Positions 18,757 to 30,211 are shown, counted from the first letter of the stretch. The stretch: 64,000 nucleotides of DNA from Vibrio cincinnatiensis (GCF_022113815.1 NZ_SGOM01000012.1:1-64000), one strand, 5' to 3'. The notes: generated by a model not told the origin, from the sequence alone. A program made the numbers and translations.

Positions 18757-21700
18757 CTAAGCATCTTTAGGGATTTTATGTCTTTGGGTGCGGAAAAGAC
18801 GCATCACCATCACAAAGAATACCGGAACAAAGAAGATCGCTAGAATAGTGGCAGCGAGCATCCCGCCCACGACCCCCCAGCCAATCGCGTTACGACTCGC
18901 AGCTCCCGCCCCGGTACTTAGTGCCAAAGGTAAGACCCCAAGAATAAAGGCGAATGATGTCATCATGATGGGGCGCAAGCGCATACGGCAGGCTTCGACC
19001 GTTGCTTTCAGTAAGTCCATACCTTCGTCATAGAGGTCTTTAGCGAATTCGACAATCAATATCGCATTTTTCGCGGATAACCCAATCGTTGTCAGTAGGC
19101 CGACTTGGAAATAAATATCGTTGGACAAGGATTTGACGGTTGCCGCGGCAATCGCACCGAATACCCCAAGAGGAACCACGAGAATAATCGAGAAGGGAAC
19201 GCTCCAGCTCTCATATAACGCCGCCAGACTCAAGAACACGATCAAAATCGACAACGCATAGAGAAGAGGGGCTTGTGAGCCAGATTCAATCTCTTGATAA
19301 GAAGAGCCTGTCCATTCCAACCCAATACCTTGTGGTAGCTGGTCAACGATATCCTGAATGGCTTGCATGGCATCTCCCGTACTTTTTCCCGGTGCCGCAG
19401 AACCTTGGATATTGAGAGCTGGAACACCATTGAAGCGTTCAAGACGCGGTGAACCATATGACCATTCTGTGGTAGCAAAGGCATCAAAAGGTACCATATT
19501 TCCTTCGGCATTGCTGACATGCCATAAACTCAGATCATCAGGGTTCATTCGGTATGGTGCATCCGCTTGTACATACACTTTTTTCACCCGTCCGTTATCA
19601 ATAAAGTCATTGACATAACTAGAGCCTAGCGCTGTTGACAGTGTGGAGTTAATATCTGAAACAGAAACCCCCATTGCCATGGCTTTTTCATAGTCAATAT
19701 TGATGCGAAACTGTGGTGTATCCTCCATCCCGTTTGGGCGAACAGAGGTTAGGTTTGGGTTGCTGGCTGCCATTCCCAGTAGTTGGTTGCGAGCGTCGAT
19801 CAATTTGTCGTGACCCATATTAGTGGTATCTGTCAAATAGGCATCAAAACCACTGGCACTACCAAGCCCCTGAATAGCGGGGACGTTGAAGGAGAAAATT
19901 TGCGCTTCTTTAATTGAGGCAAAAGCTGGATAAGAACGCCCAACAACCGCATCGACCGATAAAGCAGGATCTTTTCGTTCATCCCAATCTTTCAAGCGGA
20001 TAAAGGCCATTCCCATATTCTGTCCTTGACCGGCAAAACTAAAACCTGCAACCGTAAAGACGGATTCCACGGCATCTTTCTCATTGTCTAGAAAGTGGTG
20101 GCGTAGTTTGTCCATCACTTCCAGCGTTTGCTCTTGAGTCGCTCCTACAGGCAATTGCACAATGGAGAGGAAAATACCTTGATCTTCTTCTGGTACAAAG
20201 GAGGTTGGAAGGCGAACCCAAAGTGTCGCAAGAATGCCGACAATAACCCCATACACCAACAAGTAGCGGAACTGGCGGTTCACGCCGCGATCCACCACAT
20301 TTTTATAACCGTGTGTTCCTCGATCAAACCATTGGTTGAACCAAACCAGAGGGCCACGGCGAACATGGTGATCTTCCCCTTTTTTTATCGGCTTTAACAT
20401 GGTGGCACACAAGGCGGGAGTTAGAATCATTGCGACCAGTACAGATAACACCATGGAGGAGACAATGGTTAATGAGAACTGGCGGTAAATCGCCCCAGCA
20501 GCACCACCAAAGAAAGCCATCGGAATAAATACAGCACTCAGAACCATTGCTATACCTACGAGCGCACCAGTGATTTGTCCCATGGATTTACGCGTTGCTT
20601 CCCGAGGTGATAGCCCCTCTTCACTCATGACCCGCTCAACGTTCTCCACCACGACAATGGCGTCATCCACCAGTAGGCCAATGGCAAGAACCAAACCAAA
20701 CATGGTGAGCGTGTTAATCGAGAATCCAAAAGCGGCCATAACCCCGAAGGTACCTAATAACACGACTGGTACCGCGATGGTTGGAATCAGTGTGGCACGG
20801 AAATTTTGCAAGAATAAGTACATCACAAGGAAGACCAGTACAATGGCTTCCACCAGAGTATGCACAACCTCCTCGATCGAAATTTTTACAAATGGTGTGG
20901 TATCGTAAGGATAAACCACCTCAATATTGTCTGGGAAAGTCGGCTCTAACTCAGCTAAGCGTGCTTTCACGGCATTCGCGGTTTCCAGCGCATTAGCGCC
21001 CGTGGCAAGCTTGATGGCGATGCCGGATGAATATTTCCCGTTGTACAGTGCAACCGCATCGTAACTTTCGGCACCTAACTCAATTCGTGCCACGTCTTTC
21101 AGACGAATCTGTGCGCCATCGGTATCCACTTTGAGTAAGATATTTTGGAATTCTTCGACTGTGGTAAAACGGCTTTGTGCGGTAATCGTGGCGTTCAGTT
21201 GTTGTCCTTCTACTGAAGGACTTGCTCCAAGTTGACCAACCGATACCTGAGTATTTTGAGTGCTGATGGCACTTTTGATTTGAGCGGGTGTCAGTTGGTA
21301 ATTATTGAGTTTGTTGGGATCTAGCCAGATTCGCATCGCGTGTTGCGAGCCAAACACTTGAGCCTCACCCACTCCATGAACACGGCTAAGAGGATCTTTG
21401 ACTTGCGAAACCATGAAGTCAGCAATTTCGGTGTTATCCATGCTACCGTCAGTCGAAATAAAAGCCGCCACCATCAAAAAAGAGGTGGAGGATTTCGCAA
21501 CGGTAATCCCCTGCTGGGTGACTTCGGTGGGTAGGGTCGCTTCTGCCAGAGACAGTTTATTTTGTACCTGAACTTGAGCGATATCGGGATCGGTCCCGGA
21601 TTCAAACGTCAAGGTGATATTAAAATTACCAGCAGAGTCACTGGTGGCAGACATGTACAGTAAGTTATCAATACCGTTCATGTTTTGTTCAATGGTCTGA

Positions 21701-21885
21701 GTGACGCTATTTTCGACGGTTTTTGCTGATGCGCCAGGGTAAGCCCCAGAAATCGAAACCGCAGGTGGTGCGATATCTGGATACTGCGAAACGGGCAGTG
21801 TCATGATGGACAATACCCCCGCCAGCATGATGATGATGGCGATCACCCATGCAAAAATAGGGCGATCTATAAAAAATCGTGCCAT
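18757..21885 (-). CDS. RND multidrug efflux transporter, AcrB-like
   Basis: HAE1 transporter of 1042 residues, clearly of the AcrB/MexB branch: [60 protein letters not shown] and the proton-relay [15 protein letters not shown] near residue 400. Second RND transporter of the window and of a different subfamily from the VexB-like one. Encoded three bases after its lipoprotein adaptor; no TolC or local TetR repressor gene is adjacent, so it probably uses the general TolC. Substrates are not predictable beyond broad hydrophobic compounds. Confidence 0.9.
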   Translation of the reverse strand: MARFFIDRPIFAWVIAIIIMLAGVLSIMTLPVSQYPDIAPPAVSISGAYPGASAKTVENSVTQTIEQNMNGIDNLLYMSATSDSAGNFNITLTFESGTDPDIAQVQVQNKLSLAEATLPTEVTQQGITVAKSSTSFLMVAAFISTDGSMDNTEIADFMVSQVKDPLSRVHGVGEAQVFGSQHAMRIWLDPNKLNNYQLTPAQIKSAISTQNTQVSVGQLGASPSVEGQQLNATITAQSRFTTVEEFQNILLKVDTDGAQIRLKDVARIELGAESYDAVALYNGKYSSGIAIKLATGANALETANAVKARLAELEPTFPDNIEVVYPYDTTPFVKISIEEVVHTLVEAIVLVFLVMYLFLQNFRATLIPTIAVPVVLLGTFGVMAAFGFSINTLTMFGLVLAIGLLVDDAIVVVENVERVMSEEGLSPREATRKSMGQITGALVGIAMVLSAVFIPMAFFGGAAGAIYRQFSLTIVSSMVLSVLVAMILTPALCATMLKPIKKGEDHHVRRGPLVWFNQWFDRGTHGYKNVVDRGVNRQFRYLLVYGVIVGILATLWVRLPTSFVPEEDQGIFLSIVQLPVGATQEQTLEVMDKLRHHFLDNEKDAVESVFTVAGFSFAGQGQNMGMAFIRLKDWDERKDPALSVDAVVGRSYPAFASIKEAQIFSFNVPAIQGLGSASGFDAYLTDTTNMGHDKLIDARNQLLGMAASNPNLTSVRPNGMEDTPQFRINIDYEKAMAMGVSVSDINSTLSTALGSSYVNDFIDNGRVKKVYVQADAPYRMNPDDLSLWHVSNAEGNMVPFDAFATTEWSYGSPRLERFNGVPALNIQGSAAPGKSTGDAMQAIQDIVDQLPQGIGLEWTGSSYQEIESGSQAPLLYALSILIVFLSLAALYESWSVPFSIILVVPLGVFGAIAAATVKSLSNDIYFQVGLLTTIGLSAKNAILIVEFAKDLYDEGMDLLKATVEACRMRLRPIMMTSFAFILGVLPLALSTGAGAASRNAIGWGVVGGMLAATILAIFFVPVFFVMVMRLFRTQRHKIPKDA

Positions 21886-21888
21886 GTC

Positions 21889-23040
21889 TTATTGTTCCTT
21901 AACATCGTTGAGGACATTGGTGGTCACTGTGCTTCCTGGCTGGATTTTTTGCAGACCTTTGACGATCACTAACTCGCCAGCTTGCAAGCCAGAGTCAACT
22001 AACCATTGGTTGCCGATGGTACGGCTGGTTGTGATGGTACGTTTCTCGACCTGATTTTGTTCGTTAACGATAAATACGGAAGCTTCTCCTCGAGCATTAC
22101 GGCTCACCGCAGCCTGAGCAATTAAGATACCGTTGGCACGGCGCTCCGTTGGCACGGCGGCCCGAACGTATAAGCCGGGAAGTAAGAACTGATTTGGGTT
22201 ATCAACCGTCGCCCGGACATTGACGGTGCCGGTGTTTTCATTGACAGACACTTCCGCGAACTGCAATGTAGCTTGCTGTTCAATGGGGGTTCCATCGTCT
22301 AAAAATAGTTGAATACCGCTTAGTTCTTGGGTGTCTACTCCCGCTGATTGGCGTAATTTCAGCAGCTCCGTACTTGGCTGAGAAAGGTCAACATAAAGAG
22401 GATCCAATTGCTGAATGGTCGCGAGCACATTGGTTTGGTTGGCGGTAACAAGAGCCCCTTCCGTAATTAAGGTTCGGCCGATTCGACCTGAAATCGGTGC
22501 TTTAATCTGCGTGTAATCTAGGTTGATTTGTGCTGAATGTACATTGGCTTTGGCGGCGGCAACAGAAGCTAACGCTTCTTTATAGCTTGCTTGCGCATCT
22601 TCATAGTCCTGCTGGCTGACCGATTTCTTCGCCACTAATTCACGATAGCGTTTAGCTTGATATTCGGTTTGAGACAACGTTGCTTCTGCTTTAGCCAAGT
22701 TGGCTTTGGCGCTGGCGAGTGTGGCTTGATACGTCGCGGGATCGAGCGCGAACAAAATATCCCCTTGTTCAACCTGAGTACCTTCAACAAACAGACGTTT
22801 GGTGACAATTCCGCTGACTTGAGGGCGTACTTCCGCAATTCGGTAAGCGCTGGTGCGGCCCGGTAAGGTACTGGTCACTTCTACCGATTGCGTCATGACT
22901 TTAACCACATCCACGGCAACCGGTGGAGGCGCTGCATTATTCGTCGCTTGTGGGCTAGCTTCTGGTTGACATCCTGCAAGCGCAACGGTGGCCATGATGC
23001 TCATCAGCCAGCGTTTAGAAAAGGCTTTACCTTCGCCCAT
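21889..23040 (-). CDS. RND periplasmic adaptor lipoprotein, AcrA-like
   Basis: 383 residues starting MGEGKAFSKRWLMSIMATVALAGCQPE, a lipoprotein signal with lipobox LAGC, so lipid-anchored like AcrA. Lipoyl halves (EVRPQVSGIVTKRLFVEGTQVEQGDILFALD and IKAPISGRIGRTLITEGALV) flank a helical hairpin. The start at 23040 follows AAGGAG; an ATG seven codons earlier lacks support. Operon with the AcrB-like gene. Confidence 0.9.
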   Translation of the reverse strand: MGEGKAFSKRWLMSIMATVALAGCQPEASPQATNNAAPPPVAVDVVKVMTQSVEVTSTLPGRTSAYRIAEVRPQVSGIVTKRLFVEGTQVEQGDILFALDPATYQATLASAKANLAKAEATLSQTEYQAKRYRELVAKKSVSQQDYEDAQASYKEALASVAAAKANVHSAQINLDYTQIKAPISGRIGRTLITEGALVTANQTNVLATIQQLDPLYVDLSQPSTELLKLRQSAGVDTQELSGIQLFLDDGTPIEQQATLQFAEVSVNENTGTVNVRATVDNPNQFLLPGLYVRAAVPTERRANGILIAQAAVSRNARGEASVFIVNEQNQVEKRTITTSRTIGNQWLVDSGLQAGELVIVKGLQKIQPGSTVTTNVLNDVKEQ

Positions 23041-23355
23041 AATTTTTATCTCCTTTATCACTAGAGCGTATTAAATCCAGTCACTTTTTCAGGTAGACAG
23101 CTTCACTATCCCTTAGATTCACCGATTCTAGTGTTTTTTATAAAATGCTTGTTAATGCAAGGCATGGCGACATCCTCGGATCACCCTACTAATTAGGGTT
23201 AAGAGTCGTCATGATAAAACTACGATAGAACTCTGTCATTTATTGTACAGATGGACAAGTAATTTTTACTGCACGAATGGATAATTAATAGAATGTGATT
23301 TATTGGGCGGCAAATTGAATAAATAATAGTCGTCATCAAAGCCGAACTGTGTACC
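23041..23355. other. Upstream region of the AcrAB-like operon
   Basis: About 315 bp between the efflux operon and the gor terminator. It must hold the efflux promoter on the minus strand. I see no regulator gene and no strong palindrome. Confidence 0.4.
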
Positions 23356-23392
23356 AAAAAAAACGCCCCGACACGAAAACGTGACGAGGCGT
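23356..23392 (-). terminator. Terminator of gor
   Basis: On the minus strand ACGCCTCGTCACG and CGTGTCGGGGCGT pair with two mismatches, followed by eight T residues. Confidence 0.75.
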
Positions 23393-23411
23393 AAGTTTAT
23401 ATTTTTACGCC

Positions 23412-24767
23412 TCAGCGCATGGTAACAAATTCCTCACTGCCGGTTGGGTGGATGGCGACGACAGAATCGAAATCAGCTTTAGTTGCGCCCATTTTCATTG
23501 CCACGGCAAAACCTTGGATCATTTCATCGACGGTATAACCAATACCGTGTAAACCCACGACGGTTTCTTCTGGGCCTGCACATACCAGTTTCATTTTACA
23601 AGGCTGGCGATGAGAGGTGACGGCGGTGTACATGGCCGTAAAGCTGGAGGTATAGACTTTGACCTGTTCTGCGCCATATTTAGCAATGGCATCGGGTTCA
23701 CTTAAACCGATGGTGCCAATCGGCGGGTGACTAAAGACAACGGTAGGGACTAAATCGTAATCCATTTTCGCTTCTGGTTTGTTATTAAACAAGCGCTCAG
23801 AGAGTTGTCTCCCCGCTTTGACCGCCACCGGAGTGAGCTCAATGCCGCCCTGCATAATATCGCCCACGCAGTAAATGCCCGGTACGTTGGTATTTTGGTA
23901 TTGATCAACCTTGATGTAACCTCGTTCTGTGGTTTCAACACCGGTTACCGCTAGGTTAATTTCATCCGTTGCGGGGTGGCGACCAATGGCCCAAATGAGT
24001 GTATCGACATTTTGGCTATAACCATTTTCTAAATGAAGCGTGAGGCTGCCATCGGCTTCTTTCACCACTTCTTTCGGAATGGAATGCGTATGCAGGGTTG
24101 GGCCTTCGTTTTTCATCACTTCGGTTAAGGTATCGATGATCATCGGGTCAAAGCTGCGCAGAGGGGACTCTTTTCGTACAAAAAGGTGGGTTTCGGTTCC
24201 TAATGCATGTAGTACGCCTGCAATCTCGACAGCAATATAACCAGCACCGACGACGGCTACACGTTTAGGTTGTTCCGTTAATTCAAAGAAACCGTTTGAG
24301 TCGATACCATACTCGGCACCAGGAATAGTAGGAATGCTCGGGCGACCACCCACGGCAACTAAAATATGATCCGCGCTGTATTGTTTGCCATTCACTTCGA
24401 CGGTTTTTTCATCAACAAAACGAGCAAAACCACGGATAACGTTTACCTTGTTGTTACCTAATACACGGTCATAGGATTGGTGAATTCGACCAATGTATGC
24501 TTGGCGATTTTTGATCAGTGTTGACCAGTCTAAGCCTTTTACATCGACATCAAAGCCGTAATCTTTGGCGTAAAGATGCAATGCTTCTGCGACTTGCGCG
24601 CCGTGCCACATGACTTTTTTCGGCACACAACCGACGTTAACACAAGTACCACCGAGATCCTTGGCTTCAATCAGAGCGACTTTGGCTCCGTACATGGCGG
24701 CACGGTTTGCTGAGGCGATACCGCCACTACCGCCACCGATACAGAGATAATCAAAATGTGTGGTCAT
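23412..24767 (-). CDS. gor: Glutathione reductase
   Basis: FAD/NADPH disulfide oxidoreductase of 451 residues that keeps glutathione reduced. FAD-binding [15 protein letters not shown] is at the N-terminus, the redox-active disulfide is in [13 protein letters not shown] (about residues 38-50), the NADPH fold in [12 protein letters not shown], and the C-terminal active-site [12 protein letters not shown] gives the histidine-glutamate pair. The start MTTHFDY at 24767 matches E. coli Gor and follows GGAGAAAGT; an in-frame ATG four codons upstream is less likely. Confidence 0.96.
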   Translation of the reverse strand: MTTHFDYLCIGGGSGGIASANRAAMYGAKVALIEAKDLGGTCVNVGCVPKKVMWHGAQVAEALHLYAKDYGFDVDVKGLDWSTLIKNRQAYIGRIHQSYDRVLGNNKVNVIRGFARFVDEKTVEVNGKQYSADHILVAVGGRPSIPTIPGAEYGIDSNGFFELTEQPKRVAVVGAGYIAVEIAGVLHALGTETHLFVRKESPLRSFDPMIIDTLTEVMKNEGPTLHTHSIPKEVVKEADGSLTLHLENGYSQNVDTLIWAIGRHPATDEINLAVTGVETTERGYIKVDQYQNTNVPGIYCVGDIMQGGIELTPVAVKAGRQLSERLFNNKPEAKMDYDLVPTVVFSHPPIGTIGLSEPDAIAKYGAEQVKVYTSSFTAMYTAVTSHRQPCKMKLVCAGPEETVVGLHGIGYTVDEMIQGFAVAMKMGATKADFDSVVAIHPTGSEEFVTMR

Positions 24768-24817
24768 TACTTTCTCCATTATTCTTTTTGAGTGCTTCTT
24801 GAATAGATTGGGTCAGT

Positions 24818-25657
24818 TTATTCTGGAACAACCCATTCGACTTTAAAATGTCCCGTTACGGGGGCGATGGCCTGTTTGAGAAACGGCAGTATTTCTTGCA
24901 TTTCACTTTCCAACTTCCATGGCGGATTAATCACTATCATTCCAGAGGCCGTCATGCCACGTTCATTGGTATCTGGAGCGACGCCCAATTCAATTTGCAA
25001 AATTTTACGGATACCAAGGTTGGCTAAGCCTTCTAACATGTCATCAATATCACAGCGATTAACCACGGGATACCAAATCGCATAAATGCCGGTAGACCAG
25101 CGTTTATAGCTTTGAGCAATGGCTTGCACCACATCTCGATACTCTTTCGCCAGTTCATATGGTGGGTCGATCAGCACTAAACCTCGGCGCTCTTTCGGCG
25201 GGAGGCTAGCTTTTAAGCGGGTGAAACCATCTTCTTTATAGATGGCAACTTGACGATCACGCTGAAATTCTTGCTCAAGCAGTGGATAGTCACTTGGGTG
25301 TAGTTCGGTCAATACCATGCGATCTTGTGGACGGAGGTGTGTCCGAGCCACTCGCGGAGAACCCGGATAATAGCGTAGCGTGTTGCCATTATTGAGTGCT
25401 TTGATGGCCGCTAAATAGCTATCGATAGCGCTAGGCGTTACATTTTGTTGCCAAATGCGCGCAATCCCTTGCTTATATTCGCCGGTTTTTTCAGACCATT
25501 CGTGGGTCAGGTCATAACGGCCAACTCCAGAGTGGGTATCATGGTAGACAAAAGGCTTGTCTTTTTGTTGCAAGGCATTGAGGATAAGGCTTTGCACAAT
25601 ATGTTTTAATACATCTGCATGGTTGCCAGCATGAAAGCTGTGACGATAACTTAGCAA
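24818..25657 (-). CDS. rlmJ: RlmJ, 23S rRNA m6A2030 methyltransferase
   Basis: 279 residues (E. coli 280), starting MLSYRHSFHAGNHADVLKH, the family signature. The methyltransferase motif IV is DPPYELAKEY at about residue 165. It methylates A2030 of 23S rRNA using S-adenosylmethionine. The start codon is TTG; it is chosen because the encoded N-terminus matches the family exactly and GAGGG lies seven bases upstream. Same orientation as gor, 50 bp away. Confidence 0.93.
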   Translation of the reverse strand: MLSYRHSFHAGNHADVLKHIVQSLILNALQQKDKPFVYHDTHSGVGRYDLTHEWSEKTGEYKQGIARIWQQNVTPSAIDSYLAAIKALNNGNTLRYYPGSPRVARTHLRPQDRMVLTELHPSDYPLLEQEFQRDRQVAIYKEDGFTRLKASLPPKERRGLVLIDPPYELAKEYRDVVQAIAQSYKRWSTGIYAIWYPVVNRCDIDDMLEGLANLGIRKILQIELGVAPDTNERGMTASGMIVINPPWKLESEMQEILPFLKQAIAPVTGHFKVEWVVPE

Positions 25658-25813
25658 AATAAGCCCTCAAAACACTCAAATTGAGCGTTGGTTGTGAATC
25701 AAAAGTATTGACTGATTATACGCCACTATTGAAATTTGCTGAACCTACCTATATTTACTATTTCATCGCTGCAAAATATCTAGGCACATGTCTTAACCCA
25801 AAAGGAATGTTTT

Positions 25814-27856
25814 ATGTCTAATCCACTTCTCACCTTTACGGATTTACCTCCGTTTTCTGCCATTAACCCCGAGCATGTAAAGCCTGCGGTTGAGAAAGCG
25901 ATTGAAGATTGCCGCACTCAAATTGAACAGGTGCTGCAAGAGAATCGCCAACCCACTTGGGAGAGTGTGATCGCTCCAATTGAAGAAGTGGATGATCGTT
26001 TAAGCCGTCTTTGGTCGCCAATCAGCCATATGAACTCAGTGCTCAACAGTGATGAACTGCGTGACGCGTATGAAAGTTGCCTGCCACTGCTGTCAGAATA
26101 TGGAACTTGGGTTGGACAACACAAAGGGCTATTTGAAGCTTATAAAGCGATCAAAGCCAGCCCAGAGTTCAGTCAGCTGAGCCGCGCGCAGCAAAAAACC
26201 ATTAATGATGGGCTACGTGATTTTGAGCTATCCGGTATTGGTCTGCCTGCCGCTGAGCAAAAACGCTACGGTGAGATCAGTAAACGTATGTCAGAACTTA
26301 GCTCTAAGTTTTCCAATAATGTATTGGATGCGACCATGGGCTGGACGAAACATATTGCTGATGCAGAGCCATTGGCGGGTATGCCTGAGTCGGCGTTAGC
26401 GGCGGCGCAAGCGGCCGCACAGGCAAAAGGGCTTGATGGGTATCTCTTAACCTTGGATATGCCGTCTTATCTCCCGGTCATGACGTATTGTGAGAACCAA
26501 GCATTGCGTAAAGAGTTGTATGAAGCTTATGTGACTCGAGCTTCTGACCGCGGCCCGAACGCAGGGAAATGGGACAACAGTGAAATCATCGCTGAGAAGC
26601 TCAAGCTGCGGCATGAAATCGCTCATATGCTGGGTTTTAGCACTTACAGTGAAAAATCGCTGGCCACCAAAATGGCAGAAACGCCGGATCAAGTGCTCAG
26701 TTTCCTCAATGACTTAGCGAGCAAAGCTAAGCCGCAAGGGGAGCGTGAAGTGGAAGAACTGCGTCAGTTTGCCGAGCAAGAGTATGGCGTAACTGAGCTT
26801 GAGTTGTGGGACATCGCTTATTACAGCGAGAAACAAAAACAGCATCTGTTTGATATTTCTGATGAAGAGCTGCGTCCTTATTTCCCTGAAGCTAAAGTTG
26901 TCAGCGGCCTGTTTGAAGTGTTGCAGCGCGTATTTGGCATGCGTGTGCAAGAGCGTGATGGCGTGGATACTTGGCATCCGTCTGTGCGCTTTTTTGATAT
27001 TTTTGATGGTCAAGATCGTTTGCGGGGCAGTTTTTATCTCGATTTATACGCTCGTGAGCATAAACGTGGTGGTGCATGGATGGATGATTGTCGAGGTCGC
27101 CGTATCACCCTCAATGGTGAGCTGCAAACTCCCGTGGCTTATCTCACCTGTAACTTTAACCGCCCAGTAGGGGATAAACCTGCCCTGTTTACTCATGATG
27201 AAGTGGTGACGCTATTCCATGAATTTGGGCATGGTATTCACCATATGTTGACGCAAGTCGATGTGGGCGCGGTTTCGGGGATTAATGGCGTGCCATGGGA
27301 TGCGGTGGAACTGCCTAGCCAGTTCTTAGAAAACTGGTGTTGGGAAGAAGAGGCGCTGGCCTTTATCTCGGGTCACTATCAAACAGGCGAACCGCTACCT
27401 AAAGCGATGTTAGATAAAATGCTGGCAGCGAAAAACTTCCAATCTGCAATGTTTATTTTGCGTCAGTTAGAATTCGGCTTGTTCGATTTTACTCTGCATA
27501 CCACGTATGACCCTGAAGTTGGTCCGAAAGTGTTAGAAACATTAGCGGAAGTGAAAAAGAAAGTGTCCGTATTGCCGAGCCTAGAGTGGAACCGCTTCTC
27601 CCACAGCTTTAGTCATATTTTTGCTGGCGGTTATAGCGCAGGATATTACAGCTATTTATGGGCAGAGGTGTTATCTGCTGATGCTTTCTCTCGTTTTGAA
27701 GAAGAAGGTATTTTTAATGCGGAAACTGGGCGGAACTTTTTAAATCACATCCTAGAAATGGGCGGCAGTGAGGAACCGATGGAACTGTTTAAACGCTTCC
27801 GTGGTCGTGAACCACAAATTGATGCCATGTTGCGTCACGCCGGAATTGCCGCATAA
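25814..27856 (+). CDS. prlC: Oligopeptidase A
   Basis: Zinc metallopeptidase of family M3, 680 residues as in E. coli. The zinc motif HEFGHGIHHM lies near residue 470, with the third ligand glutamate downstream (SQFLENWCWEEEAL). It degrades cleaved signal peptides and short peptides in the cytoplasm. AAAGGA precedes the start. In E. coli prlC is heat-shock induced and followed by rsmJ; here uvrD follows after a terminator. Confidence 0.95.
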   Translation: MSNPLLTFTDLPPFSAINPEHVKPAVEKAIEDCRTQIEQVLQENRQPTWESVIAPIEEVDDRLSRLWSPISHMNSVLNSDELRDAYESCLPLLSEYGTWVGQHKGLFEAYKAIKASPEFSQLSRAQQKTINDGLRDFELSGIGLPAAEQKRYGEISKRMSELSSKFSNNVLDATMGWTKHIADAEPLAGMPESALAAAQAAAQAKGLDGYLLTLDMPSYLPVMTYCENQALRKELYEAYVTRASDRGPNAGKWDNSEIIAEKLKLRHEIAHMLGFSTYSEKSLATKMAETPDQVLSFLNDLASKAKPQGEREVEELRQFAEQEYGVTELELWDIAYYSEKQKQHLFDISDEELRPYFPEAKVVSGLFEVLQRVFGMRVQERDGVDTWHPSVRFFDIFDGQDRLRGSFYLDLYAREHKRGGAWMDDCRGRRITLNGELQTPVAYLTCNFNRPVGDKPALFTHDEVVTLFHEFGHGIHHMLTQVDVGAVSGINGVPWDAVELPSQFLENWCWEEEALAFISGHYQTGEPLPKAMLDKMLAAKNFQSAMFILRQLEFGLFDFTLHTTYDPEVGPKVLETLAEVKKKVSVLPSLEWNRFSHSFSHIFAGGYSAGYYSYLWAEVLSADAFSRFEEEGIFNAETGRNFLNHILEMGGSEEPMELFKRFRGREPQIDAMLRHAGIAA

Positions 27857-27876
27857 TTCACGCGGAAATACCTTGC

Positions 27877-27904
27877 AAGGGGAGTCATAGTACTCCCCTT
27901 TCTT
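27877..27904 (+). terminator. Terminator of prlC
   Basis: AAGGGGAGT / ACTCCCCTT, 9-bp stem with a six-base loop and a T-rich tail. Confidence 0.8.
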
Positions 27905-27909
27905 GTCAT

Positions 27910-27964
27910 TTGGTTATCCCTTCGTTTAAGAGTATAATCGTGCAAAATATGTATAAATAACCAG
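27910..27964 (+). promoter_or_regulatory. uvrD promoter with LexA (SOS) box
   Basis: TTGGTT (27910-27915), a 17-bp gap and TATAAT (27933-27938) form a good sigma-70 promoter. The 16-mer ATGTATAAATAACCAG at 27949-27964 differs at three positions from the LexA box I recall for E. coli uvrD. It lies over the transcription start region, so uvrD is probably LexA-repressed and SOS-induced. Confidence 0.7.
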
Positions 27965-27977
27965 TAGCCTAGCCATG

Positions 27978-30149
27978 ATGGATCCTTCTCTTTTACTCGA
28001 CGGCCTCAATGATAAACAGCGTGAAGCGGTCGCCGCGCCACTTGAAAATCTGCTTATTCTCGCGGGGGCGGGAAGTGGTAAAACACGGGTACTGGTCCAT
28101 CGTATCGCCTGGTTAATGTCGGTGGAGCGCTCTTCCCCTTTTTCCATTATGGCAGTGACTTTTACCAATAAAGCCGCCGCTGAAATGCGCGGGCGAATTG
28201 AAGAACTGATGATGGGTAGCGCATCCGGCATGTGGACGGGTACTTTTCATGGCATTTGTCACCGCATTCTCCGCGCTCACTACCTCGATGCTAAGCTACC
28301 GGAAGATTTTCAAATCCTCGACTCAGAAGATCAACAGCGTTTGTTGCGCCGCTTGATTAAAGCACAGAATTTGGATGAAAAGCAGTGGCCCGCCAAGCAA
28401 GTGTGCTGGTGGATTAACGGCAAAAAAGATGAAGGGCTGCGCCCCCGCCATATTGACGCTTATCGAGATCCCGTTACCCAAACCTATTTACAGCTCTATA
28501 CCGCGTACCAAGATGCGTGTGATCGGGCGGGGTTGATTGATTTTGCGGAAATATTACTCAGAGCCCATGAACTGCTGCGTGATAAACAGCATATTCGTGA
28601 GCATTACCAAGCGCGTTTTAAGCATATTCTGGTGGATGAGTTTCAAGACACCAACAACATTCAGTATGCATGGTTACGGATGATGGCGGGCCCTGACTGT
28701 CACGTCATGATCGTTGGGGATGATGATCAATCCATTTATGGTTGGCGCGGAGCAAAAATTGAGAATATCGAAAAATTCACGCTGGAATTTCCGAGTGTGA
28801 ATACCATTCGCCTTGAGCAAAATTACCGCTCCACCAAAACCATTTTGCAAGCGTCCAACGCATTAATCGCCAATAACACCGAACGTATGGGCAAAGAGTT
28901 ATGGACCGATGGCAGTGAAGGTGAACCGATTTCTGTCTACTCAGCGTATAACGACTTGGATGAAGCGCGGTTTGTGGTGAGCAAAATCAAAGAGTGGCAG
29001 GATAAAGGCGGGGTGCTGAATGATTGTGCGATGCTTTACCGCAATAACGCCCAATCACGGGTGTTGGAAGAAGCGTTGCTGCAAGCAGGATTACCTTATC
29101 GTATTTATGGTGGAATGCGCTTCTTCGAACGGCAAGAGATCAAAGATGCACTCAGTTATTTACGCTTAATGGCGAACCGAAATGATGATTCGGCATTTGA
29201 GCGAGTGATCAATACCCCCACCCGTGGTTTAGGTGATAAAACCTTGGAAACGGTGCGCTTTGCCGCGCGGGATCGGGGCTGCACGTTATGGGAAGCCTCG
29301 CTTGCTCTACTCAATGAACAAGTACTGACGGGGCGTGCAGCGGGAGCTTTGGGCCGCTTTGTCGAACTGATTAATGCATTGGAAGATGACAGTGCGGAAA
29401 TGCCGCTCCATGTACAAACTGACCATGTGATTAAAACCTCAGGCCTGTACGCCATGTATGAGCAAGAAAAAGGTGAAAAATCCAAAGCCAGAATTGAAAA
29501 CTTAGAAGAACTCGTTACCGCGACGCGTCAGTTTGAAAAACCGGAAGAAGCGGAAGAAATGAGTCTATTAACCGCTTTCTTAACCCATGCCGCATTAGAA
29601 GCAGGGGAAGGGCAAGCGGATGAGTTTGATGATGCGGTGCAATTGATGACCTTGCACAGTGCGAAAGGCTTAGAATTCCCTCTGGTCTTTATGGTAGGGG
29701 TTGAAGAGGGCATGTTCCCGAGCCAGATGTCGGTTGAAGAAGCGGGGAGTTTAGAAGAAGAACGCCGTTTGTGCTACGTAGGCATGACCCGTGCAATGCA
29801 AAAGCTCTACATGACTTATGCAGAAATTCGTCGTTTATACGGGCAGGATAAATACCATAAACCCTCGCGTTTTATCCGAGAATTGCCTGAGCAATGTTTG
29901 GATGAAGTGCGAATGAAAGCGCAGGTAAGCCGTCCGGCAAGCAGTGGACGCTTTAGTGCTACTGCAGTGAAAGACAATTTTAATGAAACGGGCTTTAGTC
30001 TCGGGTCTCGGGTGCGCCATCCAAAATTTGGTGAAGGTACCATTATCAACTTTGAAGGTAGTGGCCCGCAGAGCCGAGTTCAAGTTGCGTTTAATGGTGA
30101 AGGCATTAAGTGGTTAGTGACTGCTTATGCCAAATTAGAAAAAGTGTAG
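27978..30149 (+). CDS. uvrD: DNA helicase II (UvrD)
   Basis: SF1A helicase of 723 residues acting in nucleotide-excision and mismatch repair. Motif I is [11 protein letters not shown], motif II DEFQDTNNIQ, motif [16 protein letters not shown], and the 2A domain has MTLHSAKGLEFP. The C-terminal tail after about residue 650 (GSRVRHPKFGEGTIINFEG) is the UvrD Tudor-like RNA-polymerase-binding domain, absent from Rep. The start MDPSLLLDGLNDKQREAV aligns with E. coli MDVSYLLDSLNDKQREAV; one more ATG directly upstream is possible. Confidence 0.96.
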   Translation: MDPSLLLDGLNDKQREAVAAPLENLLILAGAGSGKTRVLVHRIAWLMSVERSSPFSIMAVTFTNKAAAEMRGRIEELMMGSASGMWTGTFHGICHRILRAHYLDAKLPEDFQILDSEDQQRLLRRLIKAQNLDEKQWPAKQVCWWINGKKDEGLRPRHIDAYRDPVTQTYLQLYTAYQDACDRAGLIDFAEILLRAHELLRDKQHIREHYQARFKHILVDEFQDTNNIQYAWLRMMAGPDCHVMIVGDDDQSIYGWRGAKIENIEKFTLEFPSVNTIRLEQNYRSTKTILQASNALIANNTERMGKELWTDGSEGEPISVYSAYNDLDEARFVVSKIKEWQDKGGVLNDCAMLYRNNAQSRVLEEALLQAGLPYRIYGGMRFFERQEIKDALSYLRLMANRNDDSAFERVINTPTRGLGDKTLETVRFAARDRGCTLWEASLALLNEQVLTGRAAGALGRFVELINALEDDSAEMPLHVQTDHVIKTSGLYAMYEQEKGEKSKARIENLEELVTATRQFEKPEEAEEMSLLTAFLTHAALEAGEGQADEFDDAVQLMTLHSAKGLEFPLVFMVGVEEGMFPSQMSVEEAGSLEEERRLCYVGMTRAMQKLYMTYAEIRRLYGQDKYHKPSRFIRELPEQCLDEVRMKAQVSRPASSGRFSATAVKDNFNETGFSLGSRVRHPKFGEGTIINFEGSGPQSRVQVAFNGEGIKWLVTAYAKLEKV

Positions 30150-30211
30150 TCGCTTTCAGCGATACTTCGGTGTATCGCTGATACTGAACGGTCAAGTTTT
30201 AGCTCGATAGC

